Shown here: positions 1-7,791 of the stretch, piece after piece
Layout: the number at the start of each line of letters is the position of its first letter
How positions within the stretch are numbered: position 1 is the first letter of the stretch
Assembly: GCA_030539135.1 (NCBI GenBank)
Contig: JAUNSQ010000014.1
Coordinates: 292 to 17,639 of the forward strand
Source of the DNA: Synergistaceae bacterium
Lineage (GTDB): Bacteria; Synergistota; Synergistia; Synergistales; Synergistaceae
DNA length: 17,348 nt
Reading direction: 5' to 3'
Program-made: the position numbers and the translations under genes
The notes under the pieces: generated by a model
The model's database searches: none
The model's input: the letters and a program-made list of their open reading frames with translations, nothing else
Told to the model about the DNA's origin: nothing

Positions 1-1
1 T

Positions 2-445
2 TACCACAGGGTCGTGGACACTTGCGGGTTTGCGCCAAGGGATGTGATATTGGAGGCGGCGAAGCACGCGAGCCTCTTCCTCTATGACCTGAAACAGATG
101 GACTCGGCGGAGCATAAGAGGTTTACTGGCGTGGGCAACGATGTGATATTAGACAATTTATCCGGTATTTCTGCTGTCGGCGCGATGATAAACATCCGCT
201 ATCCTTTTATGCCTGGGCTGAATTCAAGCGACGGCAACGTGGACGCGCTTGGCAAATTTGTCTCGAAGCTCCGCGGCGTGACAGGCGTCAATATCCTGCC
301 GTATCACGCGGTCGCTAGGGGCAAGCACGAGAGGTGGCACATGGATTACAAACTGCCAGATCTACAGCCGCCTACCGAGGAACAGACGCGCGGCGCGGCG
401 GCGATATTGGAAAGTTACGGACTCAAAGTCCATATTGGCGGATAA
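2..445 (+). CDS. Glycyl-radical enzyme activase, C-terminal part (HypE-like), cut by the window edge
   Basis: The frame is open at the left edge (first codons read Y-H-R-V-V-D-T-C-G), so the start codon and the radical-SAM CX3CX2C cluster motif lie outside the window. The 147 visible codons match the C-terminal half of the PflA-type activase family: VDTCGF near the start, a strand plus loop IRYPFMPGLNSS, then LPYHAVARGKHERWHMDY, PPTEEQ, and the typical ending ESYGLKVHIGG. Family members use S-adenosylmethionine and a [4Fe-4S] cluster to abstract hydrogen from the conserved glycine of a partner enzyme. The partner is almost certainly the dehydratase whose start codon lies 28 nt after this stop, so the two should be co-transcribed. 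The specific name HypE depends on the partner being HypD; the activase family is sure, the substrate pairing is inferred. Confidence 0.88.
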   Translation, partial: YHRVVDTCGFAPRDVILEAAKHASLFLYDLKQMDSAEHKRFTGVGNDVILDNLSGISAVGAMINIRYPFMPGLNSSDGNVDALGKFVSKLRGVTGVNILPYHAVARGKHERWHMDYKLPDLQPPTEEQTRGAAAILESYGLKVHIGG

Positions 446-473
446 AGAAAAATTCAACGGGGAGGCATCGGTA

Positions 474-2834
474 ATGAACGAACGCATCAAACGTCTGCGC
501 GACGAAAGCTTTAATACACACCCTTCAATTTGTATAGAAAGGGCGCTCATTGAAACGGAATTTTACAGAAAGAATGACGGCAAGCTTCCAATGCCGGTGC
601 TCCGCGCCGAGAATTTCAAGAACATCTGCGCGAAGAAGACGATTTACATAGGCAAGGACGAACTCATCGTCGGGGAGCGCGGTTCGGCCCCAAAAGCCGT
701 GTCGACGTTCCCGGAGCTCACCTGCCATTCCAGGCGGGACCTTGAGATACTCGACACGCGCGCCCAGCAGAATTACAGCGTCGCATCCGAGGATATCGAC
801 AGGTATGAGAAAGAGGTCGAACCGTACTGGCGCGGCCGCTGCATGAGGGATAAGCTGTTCGAGCGTATGCCGGAGGCTTGGACGCTGCTTTATGAGGCTG
901 GGACTTTTACGGAGTTTGGCGAACAGAGAGCGCTTGGACACACAGCGCTTGACGGCCTCATCTATGAAAAAGGGATGCTCGATATCAAAAATGATATTGA
1001 AAGCGCACGCGGCAAACTCGACTTCCTAAACGACCCAGAGGCCACGGCGAAAGACGAACAACTTCAGGGAATGGCTATATCCTGCGACGCGGCCATACTT
1101 TTCGCGGAACGGCACGCCGAACTTGCAAAGGAGATGGCGGCCGAAGAGAGCGACCCGGAACGCAAAGAGGAGCTTCTCAAAATAGCCGAGGTTTGCCATA
1201 ATGTTCCGGCGCACGCGCCGAAAAATTTCTGGGAGGCGGTCCAGACATACTGGTTCGTACATCTCGGGACGATAACGGAGCTCAACGGATGGGACGCCAT
1301 GAGCCCTGGGCATCTTGACCAGCATCTCGCCCCGTTCTATAAAAGAGATATCGAGGCCGGGACGCTCACACGCGACGACGCGAAGGAACTCCTCTCTTGC
1401 TTCTGGATAAAGGTCAACAACACCCCCGCGCCTCCAAAGGTCGGCGTTACCGCCGCGGAGAGCGGGACATACAACGATTTCACCAATATAAATCTCGCCG
1501 GATTGAAAGCCGACGGCTCCGACGGCTCAAGCGAGGTCACGTACATCTGTCTTGAAATATTCGACGAACTGCGTCTGCTCCAGCCACAGGGCAACATACA
1601 GGTCAGCGAGCGCACGCCCGACAGCGTGCTGCGTGCGGCGGCGAAAGTTTTCCGCAACGGCATGGGCTACCCGTCGGTGTTCAACGCGGACATGGTCATA
1701 CAAGAGCAGATGCGCGTCGGAAAGACGCTTGAGGATGCCCGTCAGGGCGGTACGAGCGGGTGTATCGAGACAGGCTGCTCTGGCAAGGAGGCGTACCTGC
1801 TCCACGGTTATCTCAATGTGCCGAAGCTGCTCGAATACACGCTGTCCAACGGCGTGGACCTCCTCACGGGGAAGCAGGTCAGCATAAAGACTGGCGAGCT
1901 CTCGTCCTTCAAGACGTTCGACGACCTCTACGCCGCATTTGAAAAGCAGATGGACTACGTGGTGTCGACTAAGATAAAGGTAGACAACTATCTGCGTTAT
2001 CAGTACGCGACAAACATGGCGGCAACGTTCCTCTCCTGCGTCATACGCGACTGTGTTGATAACGGCAAGGACTACTACAACGGAGGTCCTCGCTACAACA
2101 GCGACTACATACAGTGCTGCGGCATAGGCACGATAACGGACAGCCTCTCCGCCGTTAAAAAGCATGTCTTCGACGACAAGAAATACACCCTCGCCCAGCT
2201 TCTCGACGCGATAAAGAAGAACTGGGACGGCGAAGAGGCTATGCGCCTCACGCTCTGGAACAAAACGCCGTTCTTCGGGAACGACGACGATTACGCCGAC
2301 GATATAATGAGGCGCGTATACGGAAGCCTGTTTAAGACGATCGACGGCAGACACAGCATACTGGGCCCGACCTATCATCTAAATATGCTCAGTACGACAT
2401 GCCACAACTACTTTGGACAGAAGCTTGCGGCTTCGCCTAACGGACGCTTCTCCGGGATGCCCGAGTCGGATGGCACGTCGCCGAGCCACGGCGCGGACCG
2501 CCATGGGCCGACTGCCGTCGTTAAGTCTCTTGGCAAGATGGATCAGGTGAAATCGGGAGGTACGCTGCTTAACCAGCGCTTCCTGCCGACCGTCCTAGCG
2601 GGCGACGAGGGCATAGAGGGAGTTAAAAATCTAATTCGCTCATACTTCAAACTCGGCGGACATCACATGCAGTTCAATGTCGTCGACGAGGCTACTTTGC
2701 GCGACGCTCAGGCGCACCCCGAGCAATACCGCGGCCTGCTGGTCCGTGTCGCAGGGTACAGCGACTACTTCGTGGATCTCGATAACTACCAGCAGGAGGA
2801 GATCATCGCGCGCCACGCGCAGGACTCTTTCTAA
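474..2834 (+). CDS. hypD: Glycyl-radical dehydratase, probably trans-4-hydroxy-L-proline dehydratase
   Basis: This is a 786-residue glycyl-radical enzyme. I chose ATG 474 over an in-frame ATG at 435 because GGGGAGG (459-465) sits 8 nt upstream and the resulting N-terminus (MNERIKRLRDES) matches the family. The thiyl-radical loop is GGTSGCIETGC with Cys430 and Glu432, and the glycyl loop RVAGYSDYF has Gly761. The block FTEFGEQRALGHT, the TYNDFTNIN block, and STTCHNYFG before ASPNGR all resemble what I recall of HypD from Clostridioides difficile (about 789 aa, Cys434/Glu436/Gly765, a uniform offset of four). HypD dehydrates trans-4-hydroxy-L-proline to (S)-1-pyrroline-5-carboxylate, which ProC reduces to proline; it is oxygen-sensitive and cytosolic. 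The upstream activase supports the call. No proC is visible in the window. Another glycyl-radical dehydratase or decarboxylase specificity cannot be excluded from sequence alone. Confidence 0.85.
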   Translation: MNERIKRLRDESFNTHPSICIERALIETEFYRKNDGKLPMPVLRAENFKNICAKKTIYIGKDELIVGERGSAPKAVSTFPELTCHSRRDLEILDTRAQQNYSVASEDIDRYEKEVEPYWRGRCMRDKLFERMPEAWTLLYEAGTFTEFGEQRALGHTALDGLIYEKGMLDIKNDIESARGKLDFLNDPEATAKDEQLQGMAISCDAAILFAERHAELAKEMAAEESDPERKEELLKIAEVCHNVPAHAPKNFWEAVQTYWFVHLGTITELNGWDAMSPGHLDQHLAPFYKRDIEAGTLTRDDAKELLSCFWIKVNNTPAPPKVGVTAAESGTYNDFTNINLAGLKADGSDGSSEVTYICLEIFDELRLLQPQGNIQVSERTPDSVLRAAAKVFRNGMGYPSVFNADMVIQEQMRVGKTLEDARQGGTSGCIETGCSGKEAYLLHGYLNVPKLLEYTLSNGVDLLTGKQVSIKTGELSSFKTFDDLYAAFEKQMDYVVSTKIKVDNYLRYQYATNMAATFLSCVIRDCVDNGKDYYNGGPRYNSDYIQCCGIGTITDSLSAVKKHVFDDKKYTLAQLLDAIKKNWDGEEAMRLTLWNKTPFFGNDDDYADDIMRRVYGSLFKTIDGRHSILGPTYHLNMLSTTCHNYFGQKLAASPNGRFSGMPESDGTSPSHGADRHGPTAVVKSLGKMDQVKSGGTLLNQRFLPTVLAGDEGIEGVKNLIRSYFKLGGHHMQFNVVDEATLRDAQAHPEQYRGLLVRVAGYSDYFVDLDNYQQEEIIARHAQDSF

Positions 2835-2861
2835 AATCTAAATATCGGTTAATGTTTTGAT

Positions 2862-2895
2862 AAAGCCGCCCTAATGCGTCAGGGGCGGCTTTTTA
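2862..2895 (+). terminator. Intrinsic terminator after hypD
   Basis: AAAGCCGCCC (2862-2871) pairs perfectly with GGGCGGCTTT (2883-2892) around an 11-nt loop, and T residues continue to 2894. The hairpin lies about 30 nt after the hypD stop. Its right arm lies inside the last codons of the convergent helicase gene, which ends at 2879. On the minus strand the stem is followed only by a short T tract, so it looks mainly plus-directed. Confidence 0.85.
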
Positions 2896-5170
2896 CTTTT
2901 TGCGAGAGGATATTTTTTATAAGCCTGCGGACGGAGCTTTTCGTGTCGAAGTCGTCTGACGCGGCTCCAACGCACGCCGGGCACCCGTCCCTGCATCCGC
3001 ATGAGTCAAGAACGTCAAGGCAGGCCTTCGAAAGTTTGCCGCGTATCTCATAGACGCCCTCAGCCATGCCTACGCCTCCCGGAACCGTGTCAGCGATAAA
3101 GATCGCCGGACGCTTGAGGCGCGGGTCTTTGATACGGTCGTGTATCTGTATGTCTTCGCGGTCGCACATTAGAAATAGCGGCGCGGTGTTTCTCAGAAGA
3201 TTTTTAAATCCGTCCACCGCGATCTTGAGGTCCGGAGAGTTGGCCGATTCGTCGGGGACGGCTATCCACGCGGCGGTCGTCTCCATTTTTTCCTCAGGCA
3301 GCTCTATCTTTCCGTGCCCTATGTTCTCGTGCGTCGTGAGGCGTATCTTCTTATACATATACGGCGTCGTGGCGACGACGGCGTCGCCCCAGCCAAAGAC
3401 CCCGTCGTTCTCGAACTCGTCCGTGATATTTATATGCGCCGTTGATTCAGCCTCGGTGTAATAATCAACGTTGGCGAGCTTGACCTTGCACAGCAGCTCT
3501 TCTTCGCTGAGCTCTTGGACGATGTACGACTGTCCGCCGTGGAAATACACGGCGCCCGGATATATCATCGTAGGCGCTGAATGTTTGTCCATGCTTCCGA
3601 TGACGCGGGCCCTTCCCGCGTTGGAAATGTCGGTTATCGTATAGGTGTCGCCTGTAGCGCTGCGCAGCGACAGCCCCGCGGCGGGATACGAGTCGTCCTG
3701 CCAGTAGTACGATACTTCGCCGTCGCCCTCCGCCTTGTGGAGGACGTTGTGTGCCGCGAGAAATTCGAGTATCTGCTCGATGTCCTGGCCTCCGAATGTC
3801 TCTCCTTGGCGGAATGGGAGCTCGAACGCGGAGCATCTGACATGGCCGACTTGGATGTATGGGTTCATAGGGTCGATGCGAGCGAGCTCAGGCGGAGCGC
3901 CGAGAAACCACTCGGGTTTTGCCGCGAGAAACTGATCCATAGCGAGCGCCGAGGGGACCATGACGGCCGCCGAATGAGAGCCGCGCCTACCCGCGCGGCC
4001 TATCTGCTGCCACGCGGAGGCGATGCTGCCCGGATATCCGTGGAGTATCGCGAGGTCGAGGGAGCCGATGTCTATTCCAAGCTCAAGCGCGTTCGTGCTG
4101 ACGACGCCGCGCAGTTTTCCACCCCTAAGCGCGCGTTCTATCGCGCGGCGCTCCTTGGGGAGGTAGCCCGCGCGATATCCCGTTATTGTTTCGGGGTCTA
4201 GCCCGCGCTTCACAAGCTCTTTCCTCACGGCTTTCAGGATAAGCTCGACGTTTAGGCGCGAACGGGTGAAGACTATCGTGCTGACGTTGGCGGCAAGCGC
4301 CTCGGACGCGATACGTGATACCTCGAACAGCGACGACCGCCTTATTCCGGCGCGTCTGTTCACTATCGGAGGGTTGTATATCATGAAATCCTTTTCCGGC
4401 GACGGCGCCCCGTTCTCGGAGATGAGCGTTGCGTTGCGGCCAGTCAGCGCCTTAGCGTGCTCCGCAGGGTTCGCTATCGTGGCGGAACAGCAGATGAAGA
4501 CGGGCTTTGAATTGTAAAACTCGCATATCCGAAGCAGCCTCGAGAAAAGGTTGGCCAAATGCGAGCCGAATACGCCGCGGTATGTGTGCAGCTCGTCGAC
4601 GACGATGTAGTTTAGGTTCTGAAAGAATTTCGCCCAGTATGTATGGTAAGGGAGTATGCCCACGTTGAGCATATCGGGGTTCGTTATGATTATCTGTCCG
4701 CCCTCCTTGGCCGCGGCTCTGGCCTCGCGCGGCGTGTCCCCATCGTATGTGAAAGCTCTGATGTCTCGCCCCAGCTCCTCGGAGAAACGTCCTAGCTCGG
4801 TAAGCTGATCCTGCGCCAATGCTTTTGTCGGAAAGAGGTACAGCGCGCGAGAATCAGGGTCATGCAGCAGTGAGTTTATAACTGGTAAGTTATAACACAG
4901 CGTCTTGCCGGAGGCAGTCGGCGTTACTATCACGATGTCCTGCCCCGCCAAGGCAAGCGAGACTGCGCGGTTCTGATGCGTGTAGAGCGACGGGACGCCG
5001 CGAGCCTTGAGCGCTTGAATTATCTGAGGGTCTATTCCGGCAAACCCCGCGTAAGATGGTTCGCGCGGTGGAAATTTCTTAAGGCAGGTGATATCCCCGT
5101 CGAGCTTTGAAAGATATTTCGCCAGGGACTCAGCCGAAAATTCTTCTTTGCCGAACAGTGATGAGAACAT
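2879..5170 (-). CDS. mrfA: YprA/MrfA-type DEAD/DEAH-box DNA helicase with C-terminal zinc-binding domain
   Basis: A 763-residue superfamily 2 helicase. Visible motifs in order: a Q-like motif LYTHQ (62-66), Walker A TPTASGKT (83-90), DELH (192-195), SAT (229-231), the lobe-2 sequence STNALELGIDIG, and motif VI QQIGRAGRRG. The C-terminal half is the DUF1998-type extension ending in a four-cysteine cluster (Cys724, Cys726, Cys730, Cys733; CGCRDGCPAC), the expected metal site of this family. The Bacillus subtilis homologue MrfA (about 750 aa) is a 3'-to-5' helicase that repairs mitomycin-type DNA lesions together with the exonuclease MrfB. No MrfB is next door here. The start is 3 nt after the stop of the exporter gene with no obvious Shine-Dalgarno, suggesting translational coupling. 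The family is secure; the role in lesion repair is transferred by homology. Confidence 0.85.
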   Translation of the reverse strand: MFSSLFGKEEFSAESLAKYLSKLDGDITCLKKFPPREPSYAGFAGIDPQIIQALKARGVPSLYTHQNRAVSLALAGQDIVIVTPTASGKTLCYNLPVINSLLHDPDSRALYLFPTKALAQDQLTELGRFSEELGRDIRAFTYDGDTPREARAAAKEGGQIIITNPDMLNVGILPYHTYWAKFFQNLNYIVVDELHTYRGVFGSHLANLFSRLLRICEFYNSKPVFICCSATIANPAEHAKALTGRNATLISENGAPSPEKDFMIYNPPIVNRRAGIRRSSLFEVSRIASEALAANVSTIVFTRSRLNVELILKAVRKELVKRGLDPETITGYRAGYLPKERRAIERALRGGKLRGVVSTNALELGIDIGSLDLAILHGYPGSIASAWQQIGRAGRRGSHSAAVMVPSALAMDQFLAAKPEWFLGAPPELARIDPMNPYIQVGHVRCSAFELPFRQGETFGGQDIEQILEFLAAHNVLHKAEGDGEVSYYWQDDSYPAAGLSLRSATGDTYTITDISNAGRARVIGSMDKHSAPTMIYPGAVYFHGGQSYIVQELSEEELLCKVKLANVDYYTEAESTAHINITDEFENDGVFGWGDAVVATTPYMYKKIRLTTHENIGHGKIELPEEKMETTAAWIAVPDESANSPDLKIAVDGFKNLLRNTAPLFLMCDREDIQIHDRIKDPRLKRPAIFIADTVPGGVGMAEGVYEIRGKLSKACLDVLDSCGCRDGCPACVGAASDDFDTKSSVRRLIKNILSQKVKSRP

Positions 5171-5173
5171 TTT

Positions 5174-5932
5174 TTAACGGAAAACGTCGAAGAAAATCTT
5201 TACCGCGCTGACGATGACCGCTATTGTAAGTATCCATCTCAGCCATTTCTTGTCGCCCTTGAGGTTGAAACGCGCGCCGAGGTTGCCGCCTATCATGTTG
5301 CCTATCGCAAGAGCGACCGCCGCTGTCCAGTTCACCATACCGAATGAAGCGAAGAGCAGCAGGCTTGCCATAGTGTATATCGCGACGACGACGATTTTCA
5401 AAATATTTGCCTCTTTAAGGTTTTTCTTACATCCGCCTACGATTGCCCAGATAAGGAAAAAGCCGACGCCCGCTTGAAGAAACCCCCCGTAGAGCCCTGT
5501 GCCGAAAAGGGCCGCGGCTCGTCCTGCCGGCGGAAGAGGAAGCCCGTCTGGGTTGTCCCACATCTTTGGCTTGGCGACGAGCAGTATTCCCATAAAGGAT
5601 ATGGAAATTGCCGCAATGATGCGGAAAGCCTTAGGCGGGATATATATTGCCGTTAGAGTTCCTATTATCGCTCCCGCCACGGCCGGAAGCGCGTAGGCCC
5701 ATACCTCGCGCCATTTTATCTCGCCGCGCTTCTGGTAAAGTCCCATAGCCGACAAATTCTGACAGAGAATGGCGACGCGGTTTGTGGCGTTCGCTATGCC
5801 GAGGTCCAGCCCGATAAAATTCAACATCGGAAGCGAGAGCAGCGAGCCGCCCCCCGCGAGGACGTTGAGAAATCCAGCAGCGACGCCGGTGGCTGTTACG
5901 AGAAGGAGAGGAAGGTAATTTGTAAATTCCAT
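5174..5932 (-). CDS. TSUP (TauE/SafE) family membrane transporter
   Basis: A 252-residue polytopic membrane protein with about seven to eight hydrophobic segments. It shows the two internally related motifs of the sulfite exporter TauE/SafE family: the N-terminal GFLNVLAGGGSLLSLPML with downstream NATNRVAI, and the second-half GLYGGFLQAGVGFFLIW. The C-terminus has the usual GNMIGGNLGAR stretch. The start ATG is preceded on the minus strand by AAAGGGG (5943-5949) at a 10-nt spacing. Family members export or import small anions such as sulfite, sulfoacetate or other organic acids; the substrate here cannot be told from sequence. It is the first gene of a two-gene minus-strand unit with the helicase and is divergent from the metallo-beta-lactamase gene. 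No functional link to the helicase is obvious. Confidence 0.9.
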   Translation of the reverse strand: MEFTNYLPLLLVTATGVAAGFLNVLAGGGSLLSLPMLNFIGLDLGIANATNRVAILCQNLSAMGLYQKRGEIKWREVWAYALPAVAGAIIGTLTAIYIPPKAFRIIAAISISFMGILLVAKPKMWDNPDGLPLPPAGRAAALFGTGLYGGFLQAGVGFFLIWAIVGGCKKNLKEANILKIVVVAIYTMASLLLFASFGMVNWTAAVALAIGNMIGGNLGARFNLKGDKKWLRWILTIAVIVSAVKIFFDVFR

Positions 5933-5961
5933 GACAATATCGCCCCTTTATCATGTAAAAT
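5932..5961 (+). promoter_or_regulatory. Possible sigma70-type promoter for the metallo-beta-lactamase/dtxR operon
   Basis: TGACAA (5932-5937) and TAAAAT (5956-5961) are 18 bp apart. Transcription would start near 5968, giving a very short leader before the ATG at 5981. The -35 box overlaps the start codon of the divergent exporter gene. Matches are reasonable but not strong, and no second operator-like repeat is visible. Confidence 0.4.
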
Positions 5962-5980
5962 GTCCCTAGGTGGTGAAGAC

Positions 5981-6802
5981 ATGCTTAAAGTAAAAGTCTT
6001 GGTTGATAATAGCACACTTGTAGGAAAATATTATACCGGCGAGCCGGGGTTCTGTCTCTGGCTTGACGAGTCTGGAAAGAAGATACTCTTTGACACGGGG
6101 TACTCTGATATTTTCATAAAGAACGCCGTCCTCATGGGCATCGATCCGGCTGACGCGGACACGGTAGTATTGTCTCACGGGCACAGCGACCATACATGGG
6201 GCCTCAGCCATTACGCGCAGTACATGCACAGCAAGGGCTCCGCGAAGAGGGCAAGGCTGATAGCCCATCCGCTGGCGCTCGATATCAAACGCATCGACGG
6301 GGCTCCCGCTGGGATAACGTTCAGCCGCGAGACGCTCGAGGAAAATTTTATGGTGACTCTGTCCTCCGAACCGCTAAAGATAACCGACAAGCTCATGTGG
6401 CTTGGGACGATACCTCACACCGTTGAGCCGGAGAAGGCGCTCGGCAAGATAGTGAACGACGGCGTCGAGACGGACGACTTCTGTCATGACGACTCCGCGC
6501 TGGTCTACGAGGCGGACGGCGGCATCGTGATAATCACTGGCTGCTCACATTCCGGCATCTGCAACATAATCGCCTACGCGAAGCGGCTCACGGGCAAGGA
6601 CAAGATACTTGACGTGCTCGGAGGCTTCCACATGCAGAACGTCCCGAAAGAAGAGATGGAACGCACGGTCGATTGGCTCGCGCAGGCTGCGCCGGTTAAA
6701 ATGCACCCTTGTCACTGCACGGACTTCAAAGCGAGGGCCGCGATAGCGCGGCGTATTGACGTCGACGAGGTCGGGGTCGGCTCGGAATTCTGCTGGGAAT
6801 AG
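5981..6802 (+). CDS. Metallo-beta-lactamase-fold hydrolase, dihydropteroate-synthase-like MBL subfamily
   Basis: I place the start at ATG 5981 (273 aa) rather than the in-frame ATG at 5960, because GGTGG (5969-5973) precedes it at a suitable distance and the N-terminus MLKVKVLVDNST is where family members begin. The metal-binding signature is SHGHSDH (His66, His68, Asp70, His71). Further family hallmarks are GCSHSGICNII, the GGFHM strand end, and the C-terminal HPCHCTDF followed by VGVGSEF. This subfamily includes archaeal enzymes of methanopterin precursor synthesis and many bacterial proteins of unknown substrate, so only a metal-dependent hydrolase or transferase role can be claimed. Its stop is 11 nt before the regulator gene, so the two probably form an operon; a link to metal or redox homeostasis is a guess from that pairing. 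Confidence 0.85.
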   Translation: MLKVKVLVDNSTLVGKYYTGEPGFCLWLDESGKKILFDTGYSDIFIKNAVLMGIDPADADTVVLSHGHSDHTWGLSHYAQYMHSKGSAKRARLIAHPLALDIKRIDGAPAGITFSRETLEENFMVTLSSEPLKITDKLMWLGTIPHTVEPEKALGKIVNDGVETDDFCHDDSALVYEADGGIVIITGCSHSGICNIIAYAKRLTGKDKILDVLGGFHMQNVPKEEMERTVDWLAQAAPVKMHPCHCTDFKARAAIARRIDVDEVGVGSEFCWE

Positions 6803-6813
6803 CAGGGACTACG

Positions 6814-7185
6814 ATGCAGGAATCCGGCGAGAACTATCTTGAAACTATACTGATCCTTAAAGAACGCAACGGGAGTGTTCGCTCGATAGACATAGCGAAC
6901 GAGCTTGGGTACTCAAAACCAAGCGTCAGCCGCGCGGTCAAGCTTCTCGTCGAGCGCGGCATGATAACAGTCGAGCCTAACGGCGAACTGCTGATGACCA
7001 AGGGTGGAGACGAGGCGGCGGAGGCGATATACGACCGACACAAGATAATCTCAAAATTTTTTGTCGAAGTCCTGAAAGTTGACGAAGACGTCGCCGACAG
7101 GGACGCCTGTCGAATAGAGCACGTCATATCCGAGGAAAGTTTCGAAAGAATAAGGGAATATATAAAAGATAAAGGACGCCGCTAA
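6814..7185 (+). CDS. Short DtxR/MntR-family metal-dependent transcriptional regulator
   Basis: A 123-residue protein with an N-terminal winged helix (ENYLETILIL at 6-15; recognition region SKPSVSRAVKLL at 34-45) followed by the metal-sensing dimerisation helices. Candidate metal ligands by alignment to family pattern are Glu10, His76 (DRHK), Cys99, Glu102 and His103 (ACRIEHVIS). Cys-x-x-Glu-His is the DtxR/IdeR-type iron pattern, whereas MntR has Glu at the first position; yet the protein is short like MntR and lacks the SH3-like third domain of DtxR. Asn7 occupies the position of MntR Asp8. It likely represses genes when Fe(II) or Mn(II) is plentiful. It follows the MBL-fold gene by 11 nt. 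Its targets are not evident; no clear TTAGG-type operator was seen nearby. Confidence 0.88.
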   Translation: MQESGENYLETILILKERNGSVRSIDIANELGYSKPSVSRAVKLLVERGMITVEPNGELLMTKGGDEAAEAIYDRHKIISKFFVEVLKVDEDVADRDACRIEHVISEESFERIREYIKDKGRR

Positions 7186-7197
7186 ACGATCTTTGCA

Positions 7198-7755
7198 CTA
7201 CCTGTTCGTGAATATGCCCGTTCGGTCAAATCTCTCGGCGACCATTGCCGCGACTAGCGCTTTTATAACGTCGCCCGGTATGGCGCTGAAAAATCCAACG
7301 GATAAGACTTTAAAAAGAGTCATCCCGCTCTTGAGCCAGAAGTTCGCTATCGCGTAAAGGTAGACGAGACCGATGGCGTATGCCGCCAGTATGCCGGCCG
7401 CCGCGGCAAGAAGGTATTCTCTTTTTGACGGAGCCCGGCCGCCGCGCGAATAGAAATCGGTTATCTTCCCTGCGATCCATGAGCAAGCGACAAACCCGAC
7501 GAGATATCCGAATGTTGGCGAAAGCACGTAGCCCATCCCTCCGCCTGTCGTGAAAACAGGAATGCCTATTAACCCCATAAAGATGTATAGGGCCTGTGAG
7601 GCCGCGCCGCGCTTCGAGCCGAGTAGGAGCCCGGCAAGCATCGAGACGAGCGGCTGCAGCGTAATCGGAACGAGCGGGAATGGTATTATTATCTTCGCGC
7701 CGACGATCATCAATACGGCAAATATGGATATCTGTGCCATGTCGCGTGTCTTCAT
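7198..7755 (-). CDS. bioY: BioY, substrate-binding S component of a biotin ECF transporter
   Basis: A 185-residue membrane protein with about six hydrophobic segments. The BioY signatures are present: PFPLVPITLQP near residue 25-35, GLLLGSKRGAASQALYIFMGLIG, and the biotin-site stretch FTTGGGMGYVLSPTFGYLVGF. BioY captures biotin and either acts alone or with the shared EcfA/A'/T energy-coupling module, which is not in this window. It lies downstream of metX with a 60-nt gap that carries its own promoter and a BirA-like operator. The chosen ATG (7755) has no Shine-Dalgarno and lies only about 7 nt past the -10 box; an in-frame ATG five codons later also lacks one. The 3' end is 12 nt from the convergent regulator gene, with no clear terminator between. 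Confidence 0.95.
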   Translation of the reverse strand: MKTRDMAQISIFAVLMIVGAKIIIPFPLVPITLQPLVSMLAGLLLGSKRGAASQALYIFMGLIGIPVFTTGGGMGYVLSPTFGYLVGFVACSWIAGKITDFYSRGGRAPSKREYLLAAAAGILAAYAIGLVYLYAIANFWLKSGMTLFKVLSVGFFSAIPGDVIKALVAAMVAERFDRTGIFTNR

Positions 7756-7762
7756 GCGCCGT

Positions 7763-7791
7763 ATATTATCCTACGCGACAAGTAATGTCAA
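7763..7791 (-). promoter_or_regulatory. bioY promoter
   Basis: On the minus strand a consensus TTGACA (7791-7786) is followed after 17 bp by TAATAT (7768-7763). The predicted start of transcription is around 7757-7755, that is at or within two bases of the bioY ATG. An alternative -10 reading, GATAAT two bases upstream, would shift the start only slightly. Confidence 0.7.

Noticed and set aside
435..473. Start of the glycyl-radical enzyme at ATG 435, overlapping the activase
   Set aside because: GGGGAGG sits 8 nt before ATG 474 and the family N-terminus begins there; the 13 extra residues look non-native.
1527..2378. Long minus-strand open frame (283 codons) opposite hypD
   Set aside because: It lies wholly within the conserved glycyl-radical gene on the other strand, has no ribosome-binding site of note and reads as low-information Val/Arg-rich sequence produced by GC-rich codon bias.
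3581..4201. Plus-strand open frame (206 codons) opposite the helicase
   Set aside because: It covers conserved helicase motifs on the minus strand and is Arg-rich with no recognisable family pattern; a shadow frame.
5933..5980. DtxR-type operator in the exporter/MBL divergent region
   Set aside because: A CCTAGG palindrome is present, but no 19-bp TTAGG…CCTAA-type repeat can be recognised.
7155..7200. Bidirectional terminator between the DtxR-like gene and bioY
   Set aside because: Only a 6-bp A/T stem (AAAGAT/ATCTTT) with an 18-nt loop can be drawn, and no T-run follows on either strand.
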